DNA of 64,000 bases from Streptomyces cyaneus (GTDB lineage: Bacteria; Actinomycetota; Actinomycetes; Streptomycetales; Streptomycetaceae): positions 620,001-684,000 of the forward strand of contig NZ_ML138678.1 in the NCBI RefSeq assembly GCF_004028635.1, written 5' to 3'. Made by a program: the position numbers and the translations under genes. This document shows positions 34,589 to 43,050 of this stretch, in pieces. The number at the start of each line of letters is the position of its first letter. The stretch's first letter is position 1. The notes beneath the pieces were generated by a model. That model was not told the DNA's origin and did not search any database. It saw nothing but the letters and a program-made list of their open reading frames with translations.

Positions 34589-34713
34589 CGCTCCTTCACA
34601 GGTGGCACACAAGTTCTTACCGATTTCTCAGTGGTTGAACAGCGCCACCCCAGCCTCCGTATGTAAGGGCGGCCCGTGCTCCCCCGCGCGGGCCACCCAA
34701 ACACGGAGGTTCC

Positions 34714-36318
34714 ATGGCCGACAACGTCACCTCGCTGTTCCGCAGCACCGCGGCACACAGCCCGTCGATGGCGGCGCTGACGCGTGAGGGCGGCGACGGA
34801 GCCGGTCCGGTCGACTTCTGCATTCCCTGCAACCCGTACTTCCCGACGCCGGAGATGTTCCAGGACATGGGGGCGCGGCTGCGGGACATCATCACCTACT
34901 ACCCGAGCAGCGCCGACACGATCACGGCCGAACTGTGCAGCCTGCTCCAACTCCCGCCGCAGTGCGTGGCGATGGGCAACGGCTCCACGGAGCTGATCAC
35001 CTGGATCGACCATCTGATGGTCCGTGAGTCCCTCGCCATCCCCGTCCCCACGTTCGGCCGCTGGACCGACCAGCCCATGGAGACCGGCAAGCGGGTCGAC
35101 ATGTTCCCGTTGCAGGAATCGAGCGGCTTCGCCCTGGACCTGGCCCAGTACGCCGAGTTCATCCGCGCCCGGGGGACGCGGGTCGCGGTGATCTGCAACC
35201 CGAACAACCCCGACGGCGGCTACCTCCACAAGCACGCGCTCGTGCAGTTCATGGACGCGATGGCCGACCTGGACCTGGTCATCATCGACGAGTCGTTCCT
35301 GGAGTTCGCCGACGCCGAGCAGGAGCCGTCGGTGGTCCAGGAGGCGATGATCCGGCCGAACGTCATCGTCCTGCGCTCCCTCGGCAAGAACTTCGGCCTG
35401 CACGGCATCCGCTTCGGCTACCTCGTCGCCAACCCGGCGCTCGCGGGCATGGTCCGTTCGATGCTGCCGAAGTGGAACCTCAACGCCTTCGCCGAGCACG
35501 TGGTGTTCATGCTCAAGAACCACGGCGCCGAGTACGCGCAGAGCCTCCATCAGGTGCGCAAGGACCGCCTCGACATGGCCAGCCAGCTCGCCTCGCTGCC
35601 CGGCCTCACGGTCTACCCCTCGCAGGGCAACTTCCTCTTCGTGCGCCTCCCCGTCGGCGCGGAAGGCACCGTGGTCCGGGACCGGCTGCTCACCGAGCAC
35701 CGGATCCTGGTCCGCGAGTGCGGCAACAAGATCGGTTCGTCCAGCCGCTTCCTGCGGCTCGTGGTGCGCCCCCAGGTGGACGTGCGTCGCCTGGTGTCCG
35801 GCCTGGAGCAGGTGCTCTACGGGTCCAGGAGGGGAGCCGCCGTACCCGAGCTGGGTACAGGGACCAACTACAGCTCGGGTACGGCGGCCGTGGACCGGTT
35901 GGTCAGCTCCACCAACGGGACGGGGATGCAGGGGCTTGCGGCGCAGGCCATGGGCATGGGGGCGGGGATGCCTGCGGCGGCTCAACCGCAGCCGCAGCCG
36001 GCCGCCGCCGGTATGCCGATGCCGGCTCCGGTTCCGGTGACTCCGGCACCCGCCCCGGCCCCGGCCCCGGTGCAGGTGCCCGCCCCGGCTCCCATGCCCG
36101 CCCCCGCCCCGCCCGCTCCGGCGCCGTTCCCGTCGCCCTTGGCGCCGGCTGCGGCGGCGATGCCTGGGCCCACCCCGCCGGGGGTGCCGGCTCGGGGTGG
36201 GCTTACGGCCGCGCAGGTGCGGGGTACTACGGGGCCGGGGCTGACCCCTGCGCCGGCGACCGGGTGGCCGAACAGTCAGAGTTGGCCGAATGCGGCGGGG
36301 ATGGGGCAGACCGGGTAG
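34714..36318 (+). CDS. Class I/II PLP aminotransferase (HisC-like) with a Pro/Ala-rich tail
   Basis: 534 residues from ATG 34714 (GGAGG 4 nt upstream). The first 370 residues form a fold-type I aminotransferase: MGNGSTELITWIDHL binds the cofactor phosphate, CNPNNPDGGYLHKH and VIIDESFLEFAD contact the ring, and the Schiff-base lysine is in LRSLGKNFGLHGIRFGY. The C-terminal Arg for the substrate carboxylate is in SSSRFLRLVVRP. Histidinol-phosphate or amino-acid transamination is expected. The last 160 residues are low-complexity, with long PAPAPAP-type runs, and are not part of the catalytic domain. It sits alone between the sugar blocks. Confidence 0.85.
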   Translation: MADNVTSLFRSTAAHSPSMAALTREGGDGAGPVDFCIPCNPYFPTPEMFQDMGARLRDIITYYPSSADTITAELCSLLQLPPQCVAMGNGSTELITWIDHLMVRESLAIPVPTFGRWTDQPMETGKRVDMFPLQESSGFALDLAQYAEFIRARGTRVAVICNPNNPDGGYLHKHALVQFMDAMADLDLVIIDESFLEFADAEQEPSVVQEAMIRPNVIVLRSLGKNFGLHGIRFGYLVANPALAGMVRSMLPKWNLNAFAEHVVFMLKNHGAEYAQSLHQVRKDRLDMASQLASLPGLTVYPSQGNFLFVRLPVGAEGTVVRDRLLTEHRILVRECGNKIGSSSRFLRLVVRPQVDVRRLVSGLEQVLYGSRRGAAVPELGTGTNYSSGTAAVDRLVSSTNGTGMQGLAAQAMGMGAGMPAAAQPQPQPAAAGMPMPAPVPVTPAPAPAPAPVQVPAPAPMPAPAPPAPAPFPSPLAPAAAAMPGPTPPGVPARGGLTAAQVRGTTGPGLTPAPATGWPNSQSWPNAAGMGQTG

Positions 36319-36368
36319 CGCCTTCTCGCCGTAGGGGTGCGGGTGCATTGCGACTGCCGGTTCGCTGT

Positions 36369-36396
36369 GGCTGGTCGCGCAGTTCCCCGCGCCCCT
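36369..36396. repeat. Short form of dispersed intergenic repeat (second copy)
   Basis: Identical over 28 bp to 6215-6242. It fills most of the 92-bp gap between the aminotransferase stop and the converging GH43 stop. Confidence 0.75.
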
Positions 36397-36410
36397 GGAG
36401 GTCGGCTGCA

Positions 36411-37844
36411 CTAAGCCGGAGTCAACCTCCACTGTTGGCAGGTGTTGCCCAACCAGCTCCACTGGCGTACGTCCGCCCCGTCCGCCGTTCCGCAGTTCGC
36501 CACGTCGGCCACCTTGCCCGTGGCCTGGTTGGCGATCTGGACGTAGCCGTTGTCCGTGGCGATGAAGCGGAAGCGCTGGCAGGTGTTGTTCAGCCAGGAC
36601 CACTGGCGCAGGTCGGCACCGTCGGCGGAGGAGCAGTTCTCGGTGTCGAGGACCTTGCCGCTGGCGACGTTGACCAACCGGTGGGTGTCATCGCCGAGGT
36701 CCTCCAGGCGCCACTTCTGGTTGTTGCCGCCGCTGCACGTCCACTGTTGGACGTTGGCGCCATCGGCCGTCGAACTCCCGGCCACCTCAAGGCACTTGCC
36801 GCTGTTGCGGTTGACGACCGTGTAGGTGGTGGAGACGCTGGACGGCTCCCCGGAGGGGCCGGTGAGGGAGGCGCCGAGGCGGACGGGGGTGCCGAAGTTC
36901 GGGGTGCCGTCGGAGTTCCAGGTGAACTTCTGGGCGCGGGTCGTACGGCCGTTGTCGCAGCCGTCGCTCGCGCTGTCGTTGGCGTGGTAGACGATCCAGT
37001 TCTCGGTGCCGTCGGGGGACGTGAAGAAGCCGTTGTGACCGGGGCCGTACACGCCGTTCGCGTCACTGCGCTGGAAGACCGGTGTGGACTTCTTGGTCCA
37101 GGAGGACGCCGACAGGGGGTCGGAGCCGGTGAGAGTCAGCTGGCCGAGCTTGTAGTCAGGGGTCCAGCAGCCGCTTCCCGAGTAGATGAGGAAGGTCTTG
37201 CCGCCGCGCTGGAGGATCTCCGGCCCCTCGTTGACCGTGCCGTTGCGCTCCCAGTCGTAGGTCGGCGTGGAAACGGTGGAGAAGCCGGTGGCGAGGGTGT
37301 ACGGGTTCGACATCCGGGCCGCGACGATGTTCTGCGTGCCGCCGCCGGTCGCGCTGCCGAAGAGGTACAGCTGGTTGTTGATGGTCGCCACGGTCGCGTC
37401 CAGCATCCAGACGGAGTTGAGCTGGTTCTTGTAGGTGTACGGCCCCATGGGGTCGGACCCGGCGCTCTCCAGCACATGGGTGCGCTGGGTCGGGTTGTAG
37501 TCGGCGATGTTCTGCCCGGCGACGTAGTAGAGGTACCAGCGGCCGTTGAGGAAGTGGATCTCGGGCGCCCAGATGTTGCAGCAGCGGCTGGCCGCGTCAC
37601 CCTTCCACACCTGCACGCTGGGTGCGGTGGCGAGGCCGGCCAGGGTGGTGGACTTGCGCATGGTGATGACGTCGGTCCAACTCGTCGTCACCATGTAGTA
37701 GTTGCCGTTGTAGTACGAGATCCAGGGGTCGGCGCCCTTCTGGGTCTTGATCGGGTTGGTGAAGGAAGCGGCGCTCGCGGACGGCTGCCCGATCGAGAAG
37801 GCCAGCAGCAGCGCTGCCAGCAGGGTCAGTATGCGACGGGCCAT
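36411..37844 (-). CDS. Secreted GH43 enzyme with ricin-type (CBM13-like) lectin domain
   Basis: 477 residues from ATG 37844, inside the 3' end of the upstream GH43 gene (19-bp overlap). Signal peptide: MARRILTLLAALLLAFSIG, cut near SASA. The five-bladed propeller carries GADPWISYYNGNYYM (catalytic base Asp), VWMLDATVATI (second Asp) and NEGPEILQRGGKTFLIYSG (acid Glu). From about residue 345 there are three Q-x-W-type repeats (NVQQWTCSGGNNQKWRL, DLRQWSWLNNTCQRFRF, DVRQWSWLGNTCQQWRL) of a beta-trefoil sugar-binding module. Probable extracellular exo- or endo-acting arabinofuranosidase that binds polysaccharide. It is cotranscribed with the arabinanase before it. Confidence 0.9.
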   Translation of the reverse strand: MARRILTLLAALLLAFSIGQPSASAASFTNPIKTQKGADPWISYYNGNYYMVTTSWTDVITMRKSTTLAGLATAPSVQVWKGDAASRCCNIWAPEIHFLNGRWYLYYVAGQNIADYNPTQRTHVLESAGSDPMGPYTYKNQLNSVWMLDATVATINNQLYLFGSATGGGTQNIVAARMSNPYTLATGFSTVSTPTYDWERNGTVNEGPEILQRGGKTFLIYSGSGCWTPDYKLGQLTLTGSDPLSASSWTKKSTPVFQRSDANGVYGPGHNGFFTSPDGTENWIVYHANDSASDGCDNGRTTRAQKFTWNSDGTPNFGTPVRLGASLTGPSGEPSSVSTTYTVVNRNSGKCLEVAGSSTADGANVQQWTCSGGNNQKWRLEDLGDDTHRLVNVASGKVLDTENCSSADGADLRQWSWLNNTCQRFRFIATDNGYVQIANQATGKVADVANCGTADGADVRQWSWLGNTCQQWRLTPA

Positions 37845-38794
37845 CCGGTGCTCCAGTTCAATAGGTTGATGCCCAGCTTGGGCGTGCCGTTGTCGTTGCC
37901 GTCGTAGTAGTGGTAGACGATCAGGTCGCCGTCGGAGTCGTTCATGATCGACTGGCCGCCGGGGCCGATGACGCTGCCGTGCGACTCGAGGACGGGCGTC
38001 CCGCCGTTGTTCATCATCGAGACGCCGTTCTTGTCGACGTACGGGCCGGTGACGCTGGTGGCGCGGCCGACCTTGACCTTGTAGGTGCTGCTGGTGCCGG
38101 CGCAGCAGGTGTCGTAGGAGGCGAAGAGGTAGTAGTAGCTGCCCCGCTTGACGATGTAGGGGGCCTCGACGGCCTTGGTGCCGGTCGGGCGGGAGGCGAG
38201 CGAGTACCGGGTGGTGTTGCTCGACAGCTGCTTCCCGGTGGACGGGTTGATCTGGATCATCTTGATGCCGGTCCACCAACTGCCGAAGGACAGCCACCAC
38301 TTGCCGTCGCCGTCGACGAAGAGGTTGGGGTCGATGGCGTTGTAGTCGCTGGAGGAGCTGGACGTGTAGACGACGCCGTAGTCGGTCCAGCTGCCCGGCC
38401 GGCCGGTCGTGGAGCCGGCGAGGCCGATGGCGGAGGTGTTCGAGCCGAACTTCGAGACGGAGTAGTACATCAGGTACTTGCCGCCCTGGTACGAGATGTC
38501 CGGCGCCCAGGCCTCCGGCACGGAGGAGTACGTCGACCACCAGCTCGGGCGGCTGCCGAAGGCGTCGGCGCCCGCGCTGAAGGCGGTGCGGTCGGACGAC
38601 GCCTTGCTGGCGATGCCGCCGCCGGTGGCGTAGAGCAGGTACTGGCCCGACGAGGTGCGGATCATCGTCGGGTCGTGGGTGACGACGGAGCCGGTGACCC
38701 GGCCGGGGTTGGGATAGGCCGACGCCGAGGACGGGACGAGGGCGAGGAGGGCGGCGACGGGCAGGGCGAGGAGGGTCGTGCGCTTGCGGCTCAT
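37826..38794 (-). CDS. Secreted GH43 arabinan endo-1,5-alpha-L-arabinosidase
   Basis: 322 residues from ATG 38794 (GGGAG upstream); the in-frame ATG at 38824 would start within the operator. Signal peptide MSRKRTTLLALPVAALLALVPSSASA. The catalytic triad positions of arabinanases are visible: Asp in VVTHDPTMIRTSSG, Asp in SDYNAIDPNLFVDGD and Glu in AVEAPYIVKRGSYYYLF; EAWAPDISYQGGKYLMYY is the family hallmark. It would cut the alpha-1,5-linked arabinan backbone outside the cell. The promoter carries the shared operators. It is strongly similar to the GH43 at 54142-55110 (both have SVTGPYVD and FASYD-CCAG). Confidence 0.92.
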   Translation of the reverse strand: MSRKRTTLLALPVAALLALVPSSASAYPNPGRVTGSVVTHDPTMIRTSSGQYLLYATGGGIASKASSDRTAFSAGADAFGSRPSWWSTYSSVPEAWAPDISYQGGKYLMYYSVSKFGSNTSAIGLAGSTTGRPGSWTDYGVVYTSSSSSDYNAIDPNLFVDGDGKWWLSFGSWWTGIKMIQINPSTGKQLSSNTTRYSLASRPTGTKAVEAPYIVKRGSYYYLFASYDTCCAGTSSTYKVKVGRATSVTGPYVDKNGVSMMNNGGTPVLESHGSVIGPGGQSIMNDSDGDLIVYHYYDGNDNGTPKLGINLLNWSTGWPVAY

Positions 38795-38806
38795 ACGAAC
38801 ACTCCC

Positions 38807-38841
38807 GTTCTGTATCTCGAACAACGATCGTCACATCGGAC
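38807..38841 (-). promoter_or_regulatory. Tandem GTTCGAAAT-type operators before the GH43 pair
   Basis: GTTCTGTATCTCGAAC (38807-38822, 12 of 16) and GATCGTCACATCGGAC (38826-38841, 11 of 16) are offset by 19 bp and lie between the -10 box and the start codon. Confidence 0.6.
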
Positions 38842-38855
38842 ACACTTCGGACGGG

Positions 38856-38884
38856 AACGTAGAATCGAATCACTTGCGCGTCAA
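38856..38884 (-). promoter_or_regulatory. Promoter of the GH43 pair
   Basis: On the minus strand TTGACG (38879-38884) and TACGTT (38856-38861) are spaced 17 nt, close to consensus. The predicted start near 38849 lies just upstream of the tandem operators. Confidence 0.65.
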
Positions 38885-38892
38885 TGGCCCGC

Positions 38893-38952
38893 GCAGCCAC
38901 AACGGCAATCACGGCGGCAGCCAGAACGGCAGTCACAGCGGCGGTCACAGCC
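38893..38952. repeat. Imperfect 24-bp tandem repeat in an intergenic region
   Basis: Units at 38893-38916 and 38917-38940 agree at 20 of 24 positions (both begin GCAGCCA and contain AACGGCA), and a partial third unit follows. They lie between the GH43 promoter and the gene at 39066. No ribosome binding site supports a small gene here. Confidence 0.6.
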
Positions 38953-39065
38953 ACGTTTCCCGCACCGTCTATTCACTGCACACTCGGCACGTCACTCCTT
39001 ATCCTGAAGTGATGGTTCGTCAACTCTCCTAGTACGCAAAGCTGAACGCCTCGGGGGACGGAACA

Positions 39066-40784
39066 GTGACGCAGCAGATCCTGGTGCCGCAGCAAGGCAC
39101 CGCCGTGGGGCGCACGCCCCCGCACGCCAGCGAGGCGACGCGCCTGCTCTGCTCCGGGGCGTACCTCGACGAGACGTTCCGCCACACGGTGATCGAGGAG
39201 CTCTACGTCCACGACGAGCGCATCGTCGCCCCGTCGTTCGGCTTCGACGCGGCCCGCGTCCTGGCGCACGCCCTGCGCGCACAGCGCCTGCAACTGGGCT
39301 GGGCAGCGGCGATCCTGGCGCTGTGGATCGTCAGCGTGCCGCTGACCAGCTGGCTCAGCCTGATGTTCCTGATGCCGGTGGCGCTGATGTACCTGGCCAC
39401 CCGGATGCGCGGACCGGCCCCACGGCCCGCCTGGTACCGCCGCTACCCGGCCTGGATCCTGCGGCTGTACGCCCGCCTCGCCGTGGTCTACACCGTGCTG
39501 ACGCTGTTCGCGAAGGGCACCGACGACTTCGACCTTCTGGAGAAGGTCTACGAGTTCTGGGACTTCCTGCTGGTCCCCGGCCTGGCCTTCGAGAGCCTGG
39601 TCTACGACACCTCCCGCCTCCAGGCCTGGGTCGCGCTGGCGCTGCCGCTGGTGGTGGCGCTGGGCGTCGGCGTCGAACGCCACCAGGTCTGCCGCGCGCT
39701 GGCCGGCGAACTGTCCCGGCCGAGGTTCCCCGACGCGGCCGCCGACCCCGCCGAGCGGACCACGGAGGGCAGCCGCCTGCACCGACTGCGGGACCGTATC
39801 CGGACCGAACAGCGCACGGGGCTGGTCATGTACCGGGCGGACCGGCCGTTCTGCGGCGCGGGCACCCCGTACGACACCTGGTCCCTGTCCGTCGAACTGC
39901 GCCCGCGCGAGGACCTGGCGAAGCCCGCGCTCCCCCTGGACAACCAGACCGTCCTCGACGGAATCACGCCCCTGCTGGAAGACCTGCGCAAGCCCGCCAC
40001 CGCCCGCACCCCGAAGGCCGCGGCGGCGATCCGGGACCGACTGCGCCATCTGGAGATCGGCGAGTGCGTCTTCCTCCCGGTGGACGGACTGCCCGGCCGG
40101 CAGTACGCCCCTTACGGCCCCGGGGAGTTCGAGCGGCATCGGGCCGACGCCGTCGAGGAGGGCGGCGAGACCCGGCGTCACTTCCTGCGGGTGCAGGTGG
40201 GCGGCTGGGAGGAGGAGCTGGTCACCACCGTCTTCGTCCGGGTGCACACCCAGGGCGGCATGCTGATGCTGGAGGTCGCGCCGCACGTGCTGCGCCCGCT
40301 ACGGCCGCGGTTCCGGGAGGCCGACCGGCTGGCCCACGACTTCCTCCACGCCAACCTGCTCGGCAAGGCGGCCTGGGCGCTGTCCCGGGTCCCGCACACC
40401 GCCGGCCAGTCCGTGGTCACCGTGTGGCGGACCCTCACCCTGCTGGGCCGGCTGGCCGCCCACGGCTCCGGCCGGGCGATGCCGGACGGGCCGGCCCTCT
40501 CGATACGGGAGCTGGCCTCGGACGACGAGGCGTCGCTCTTCCAGGAGATGGACCACCAGCGCTACTTGAAGACGATCCAGGACCGGGTGGCCAACGGTGT
40601 GCGCCGCGCACTGCGCGAGGCGGGCTACCGGACCGAGGAGTTCGAACAGAAGATCATCAACGTCAGCAACGGCGGCGTGCTGATCGAGCAGGCCAGCGGC
40701 GCGTTCGCCTTCGGCGAGCACGGCGTGGCCAACAACCAGGAAGCCGCCGGTGCCTCGGAAAGGACGAACAGTGGCAGCGGATGA
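39066..40784 (+). CDS. Membrane protein with a C-terminal GAFAFGEHGVANN motif, unknown function
   Basis: 572 residues from GTG 39066 (GGGGGACGG upstream). Residues 1-75 are soluble; two adjacent transmembrane helices follow (LGWAAAILALWIVSVPLTSWL and LMFLMPVALMYLA, about 78-115), then two more weakly hydrophobic stretches to about 215. The remaining 350 residues appear cytoplasmic with no domain I recognise. The C-terminus carries VSNGGVLIEQASGAFAFG and HGVANNQEA (motif at 545-557), repeated almost exactly in the next gene's product. Such short shared Gly/Asn-rich motifs at protein ends occur in bacterial amyloid-signalling pairs. The 3' end overlaps the next gene by 14 bp. Confidence 0.7.
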   Translation: MTQQILVPQQGTAVGRTPPHASEATRLLCSGAYLDETFRHTVIEELYVHDERIVAPSFGFDAARVLAHALRAQRLQLGWAAAILALWIVSVPLTSWLSLMFLMPVALMYLATRMRGPAPRPAWYRRYPAWILRLYARLAVVYTVLTLFAKGTDDFDLLEKVYEFWDFLLVPGLAFESLVYDTSRLQAWVALALPLVVALGVGVERHQVCRALAGELSRPRFPDAAADPAERTTEGSRLHRLRDRIRTEQRTGLVMYRADRPFCGAGTPYDTWSLSVELRPREDLAKPALPLDNQTVLDGITPLLEDLRKPATARTPKAAAAIRDRLRHLEIGECVFLPVDGLPGRQYAPYGPGEFERHRADAVEEGGETRRHFLRVQVGGWEEELVTTVFVRVHTQGGMLMLEVAPHVLRPLRPRFREADRLAHDFLHANLLGKAAWALSRVPHTAGQSVVTVWRTLTLLGRLAAHGSGRAMPDGPALSIRELASDDEASLFQEMDHQRYLKTIQDRVANGVRRALREAGYRTEEFEQKIINVSNGGVLIEQASGAFAFGEHGVANNQEAAGASERTNSGSG

Positions 40785-41166
40785 GCAGACGCCGGGCGGC
40801 GACGGCCGTGGTGGCGTTCAGAACATCCACATCGGCACGGCGAAGGGCGCGTTCGCGTTCGGCGCGCACGGCGTGGCGAACAACTACGAGGCCGCGCGCC
40901 CGGCCCTCGCCGCCGAGCAGGAGGAACTGCTCCAGGTGGTGAGGCAGTTGCGCGAGGAGCTCCGGTCCTTCGCCAGGAGCCCCGAGACCGACGAACTGAC
41001 GCGGCAGCTCGACGACACGCAGGGCGAGATCCAGAACACCGGTGAGGCGAGCCCGGGCCGGCTGACCCGCCTGCGCCAGGCCCTCCAGGACGCGGCCACG
41101 GCGGTGGGCCTGGCGGCCTCGGGCGCGGCGGTCACACAGGCGGTAGCGGCACTGCTGGGAGGGTGA
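40771..41166 (+). CDS. DUF5955-like small protein with N-terminal GAFAFGAHGVANN motif
   Basis: I chose GTG 40771 (131 residues) because GGAAAGGACG lies just before it; ATG 40750 would precede that site. The N-terminal part VQNIHIGTAKGAFAFGAHG and VANNYEA (motif at residues 26-38) matches the end of the preceding protein at 13 of 15 positions. The rest is helical (LAAEQEELLQVVRQLREELRSF, then LTRLRQALQDAATAVGLAASG) ending in a short hydrophobic helix. The layout of a beta-rich repeat followed by a coiled helix and a small hydrophobic end resembles DUF5955 proteins of streptomycetes. Function unknown; the shared motif suggests contact with its neighbour. Confidence 0.65.
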   Translation: MAADEQTPGGDGRGGVQNIHIGTAKGAFAFGAHGVANNYEAARPALAAEQEELLQVVRQLREELRSFARSPETDELTRQLDDTQGEIQNTGEASPGRLTRLRQALQDAATAVGLAASGAAVTQAVAALLGG

Positions 41167-41173
41167 CGGCGGG

Positions 41174-42055
41174 ATGAGCGGCATACCGGGGGACGGCGGC
41201 ATCCGCTGGAACGACGAGACACAGCGCTGGGAGGCGGCGGGCGAGTCGGGGGCGGTGGTACTGCCGACGCCACCACCACCGCCGCTGCCGGCGTACGCCC
41301 CGCAGGGCCCGGTGGAACCGGCCGGACCGGGTGGACCAGGTGGACCAGGTGATGACACCACGTACATGGTGACACCGCCGCCCGCCCCGCTGTCGAGGTC
41401 ACGCCGTACGACGGCCCTCGTCGCGGGCGTGACGGTCGCCGTGGTCGCGGGCGGCGTGGCTTTCGGGGTGGTGGCGCTGCGGGACGACGGCCCGGGCGAC
41501 GGGACCGGGACCGGTGCGGCCTCCGTGATCAGCCCCTCACCGGCGACGACCTCCGACACCGCCCAGGGCGGCGGGCCCACCGACACCGCGGTACCCACGG
41601 ACACGCCGTCACCGACCGAGGTGCCATCGGGATACGCGCTCCAGCAGGACACGGCGGGCTTCACGGTCGCCGTACCGGAGGGCTGGGAGCGGCAGGAGGA
41701 GTCCAACAGCGTCTTCTACAACTCCCCCGACGGCCGGAGTCTGGTGCAGATCTACACCGCCGGGGCAGACAGCCCGCCCCCGTACGAGTCACTGCGCCAG
41801 ACGTCACGGACACTGCGCGCGAACAAGAACTACCGCGAGCTCAGCCTCCAGAACGTCCCGGACGGCCCAGGCGAGCAGGCGGCCGAGCTGGTCTACGCGT
41901 ACGACCGCACGGACGGTACGCGTCGCAAGGTCGTCGACCGCGCCTTTGTCGCCGAGAACGGCACGCAGTACGCGGTGCTGGTGGCGGGACCGGAGGGGAG
42001 CTGGCCACAGCAGAAGGAGATCCTCCAGGTGGCACTGGCCTACTTCGCGCCGTGA
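41174..42055 (+). CDS. Single-pass membrane protein with extracytoplasmic domain
   Basis: 293 residues. The N-terminal cytoplasmic part (about 1-75) starts with a short W-bearing motif (IRWNDETQRWE) and is Pro-rich. A transmembrane helix (TTALVAGVTVAVVAGGVAFGVVAL, about 76-100) leads to a Ser/Thr/Pro linker and a folded outer domain from about residue 155 (GYALQQDTAGFTVAVPEGWERQEE ... ALAYFAP), which resembles the lipoprotein/PsbP-like domains in other streptomycete membrane proteins. It starts 7 bp after the previous stop, so it belongs to the same operon as the two motif-sharing proteins. No catalytic residues are evident. Confidence 0.7.
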   Translation: MSGIPGDGGIRWNDETQRWEAAGESGAVVLPTPPPPPLPAYAPQGPVEPAGPGGPGGPGDDTTYMVTPPPAPLSRSRRTTALVAGVTVAVVAGGVAFGVVALRDDGPGDGTGTGAASVISPSPATTSDTAQGGGPTDTAVPTDTPSPTEVPSGYALQQDTAGFTVAVPEGWERQEESNSVFYNSPDGRSLVQIYTAGADSPPPYESLRQTSRTLRANKNYRELSLQNVPDGPGEQAAELVYAYDRTDGTRRKVVDRAFVAENGTQYAVLVAGPEGSWPQQKEILQVALAYFAP

Positions 42056-42069
42056 CCCCGCCCGGAAAA

Positions 42070-42093
42070 GTCATCGGTCATGTCATCGGTCAT
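42070..42093. repeat. Perfect 12-bp tandem duplication at a gene end
   Basis: GTCATCGGTCAT occurs twice without gap (42070-42081 and 42082-42093) in the gap between the converging genes ending at 42055 and 42090. The second unit overlaps the stop codon of the membrane protein gene. Confidence 0.7.
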
Positions 42094-42485
42094 GTCCGTC
42101 CGCGCCTGCTCAGCAGGGCCAGGGCCACCAGCAGAACGCACGCCGCGCCTTCGACGGCGAGCGTCGGCTTGACCAGCTTTGCGTCGAGGGCCTCCTGGAA
42201 CCCGAAGAGACCGGAGGTGAGGCTCACGATCAGGGCCGCCAGTGTGCCGGCCGTGAAGAGCGTCCCCAGCGTCGCGAGGACGGGCAGGAGGCGGGTGGGT
42301 GTGATCAGCAGCGACAGCGCGAGCAGCCCGGCCCCGATCGCGTTGAGCAGGAACAGCGGGCCGATCGTGTCCAGATGCCGGTAGCCGTCGTACCAGAGGT
42401 GGAGGTGGATCGCGCCCATGGCTGCGGCCGTCCCCGCCGAGGCCAGCCGCAGCGCGATGAGCGCGACGGTGCGCTCAGTAGCCAT
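42090..42485 (-). CDS. Four-helix membrane protein, unknown function
   Basis: 131 residues from ATG 42485, which lies within the last codons of the cupredoxin gene (11-bp overlap); a start at 42530 would add 15 residues entirely inside that gene. Four hydrophobic helices are seen: LRLASAGTAAAMGAIHLHL, IGPLFLLNAIGAGLLALSLL, LLPVLATLGTLFTAGTLAALIV and LAVEGAACVLLVALALL. Histidines in the first helix (IHLHLW) could bind metal. The coupling to a copper-type protein suggests a joint role at the membrane, possibly in metal or redox balance, but this is inference. Confidence 0.7.
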   Translation of the reverse strand: MATERTVALIALRLASAGTAAAMGAIHLHLWYDGYRHLDTIGPLFLLNAIGAGLLALSLLITPTRLLPVLATLGTLFTAGTLAALIVSLTSGLFGFQEALDAKLVKPTLAVEGAACVLLVALALLSRRGRT

Positions 42486-42954
42486 TGCCGTCGGTCGTGT
42501 CGGTGCCGCCGTCCTGTGAGCCGCTGCCACCGACGGTGAGCTCGGTCTTCATGCCCAGGTCCTTGTGTCCGTCGACCGGACAGTAGACCTCGTACGTGCC
42601 GTCCTTCAGCGTGATGGTGAGTTTCGCCGACTCTCCGGGTTCCAGCGTCCGCGTCTCCTCTTCCGTCCCGGAGCCCTCGATCTCCAGGGCGTGGTCGTGG
42701 TCTCCGTCGTTCGTGGCGACGAAGGTGTACTCACCCGCATTCAGCGTCGTCCGGGACAGCTCCATCTTGAAGTCGGTCATCTTGACGTCCACCTGGGTGG
42801 TTCCCGGCTCGCCGCTCTGTTCCGGGGTCGACGGTGTCGAGCCGCCACCGTTGTCGTCTCCGCCTCCGCACGCCACGAGGAGACCCGCCAGTGCTCCGGC
42901 GGCCAGCCCGGGCCCGACGCTCCTGCGCACGAACGTCATGAGCGTTGTCGCCAT
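42475..42954 (-). CDS. Cupredoxin-domain lipoprotein
   Basis: 159 residues from ATG 42954 (GGAGGG upstream). The signal ends in a lipobox, GLLVAC, followed by a Gly/Ser linker. The mature domain is a small cupredoxin: FVATNDGDHDHALEIEG supplies one His and YCPVDGHKDLGM supplies Cys, His and Met in the C-x4-H-x4-M order of type 1 copper sites. Such proteins carry electrons or bind copper on the outer face of the membrane. It is followed by a coupled four-helix membrane protein and is divergent from an ECF sigma/anti-sigma pair, which may control it. Confidence 0.88.
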   Translation of the reverse strand: MATTLMTFVRRSVGPGLAAGALAGLLVACGGGDDNGGGSTPSTPEQSGEPGTTQVDVKMTDFKMELSRTTLNAGEYTFVATNDGDHDHALEIEGSGTEEETRTLEPGESAKLTITLKDGTYEVYCPVDGHKDLGMKTELTVGGSGSQDGGTDTTDGNGY

Positions 42955-43050
42955 GTCTCGGCCCTCCGTGAGAAGTCGTTCCTGACCAGAGGTACGGACG
43001 GACCGCGTCAGGGGATTTCGGCGGGCCGGAGCAAGCGGGAGAATGGGACC

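Noticed and set aside
34635..34665. Promoter candidate TTGAAC...TATGTA before the aminotransferase
   Set aside because: The spacing of 19 nt is too long and the -10 is poor, so it is not reported.
38884..39012. A 42-codon Ala/Thr-rich ORF across the 24-bp tandem repeats
   Set aside because: There is no ribosome binding site and the composition follows from the repeats themselves; it is listed as a repeat instead.
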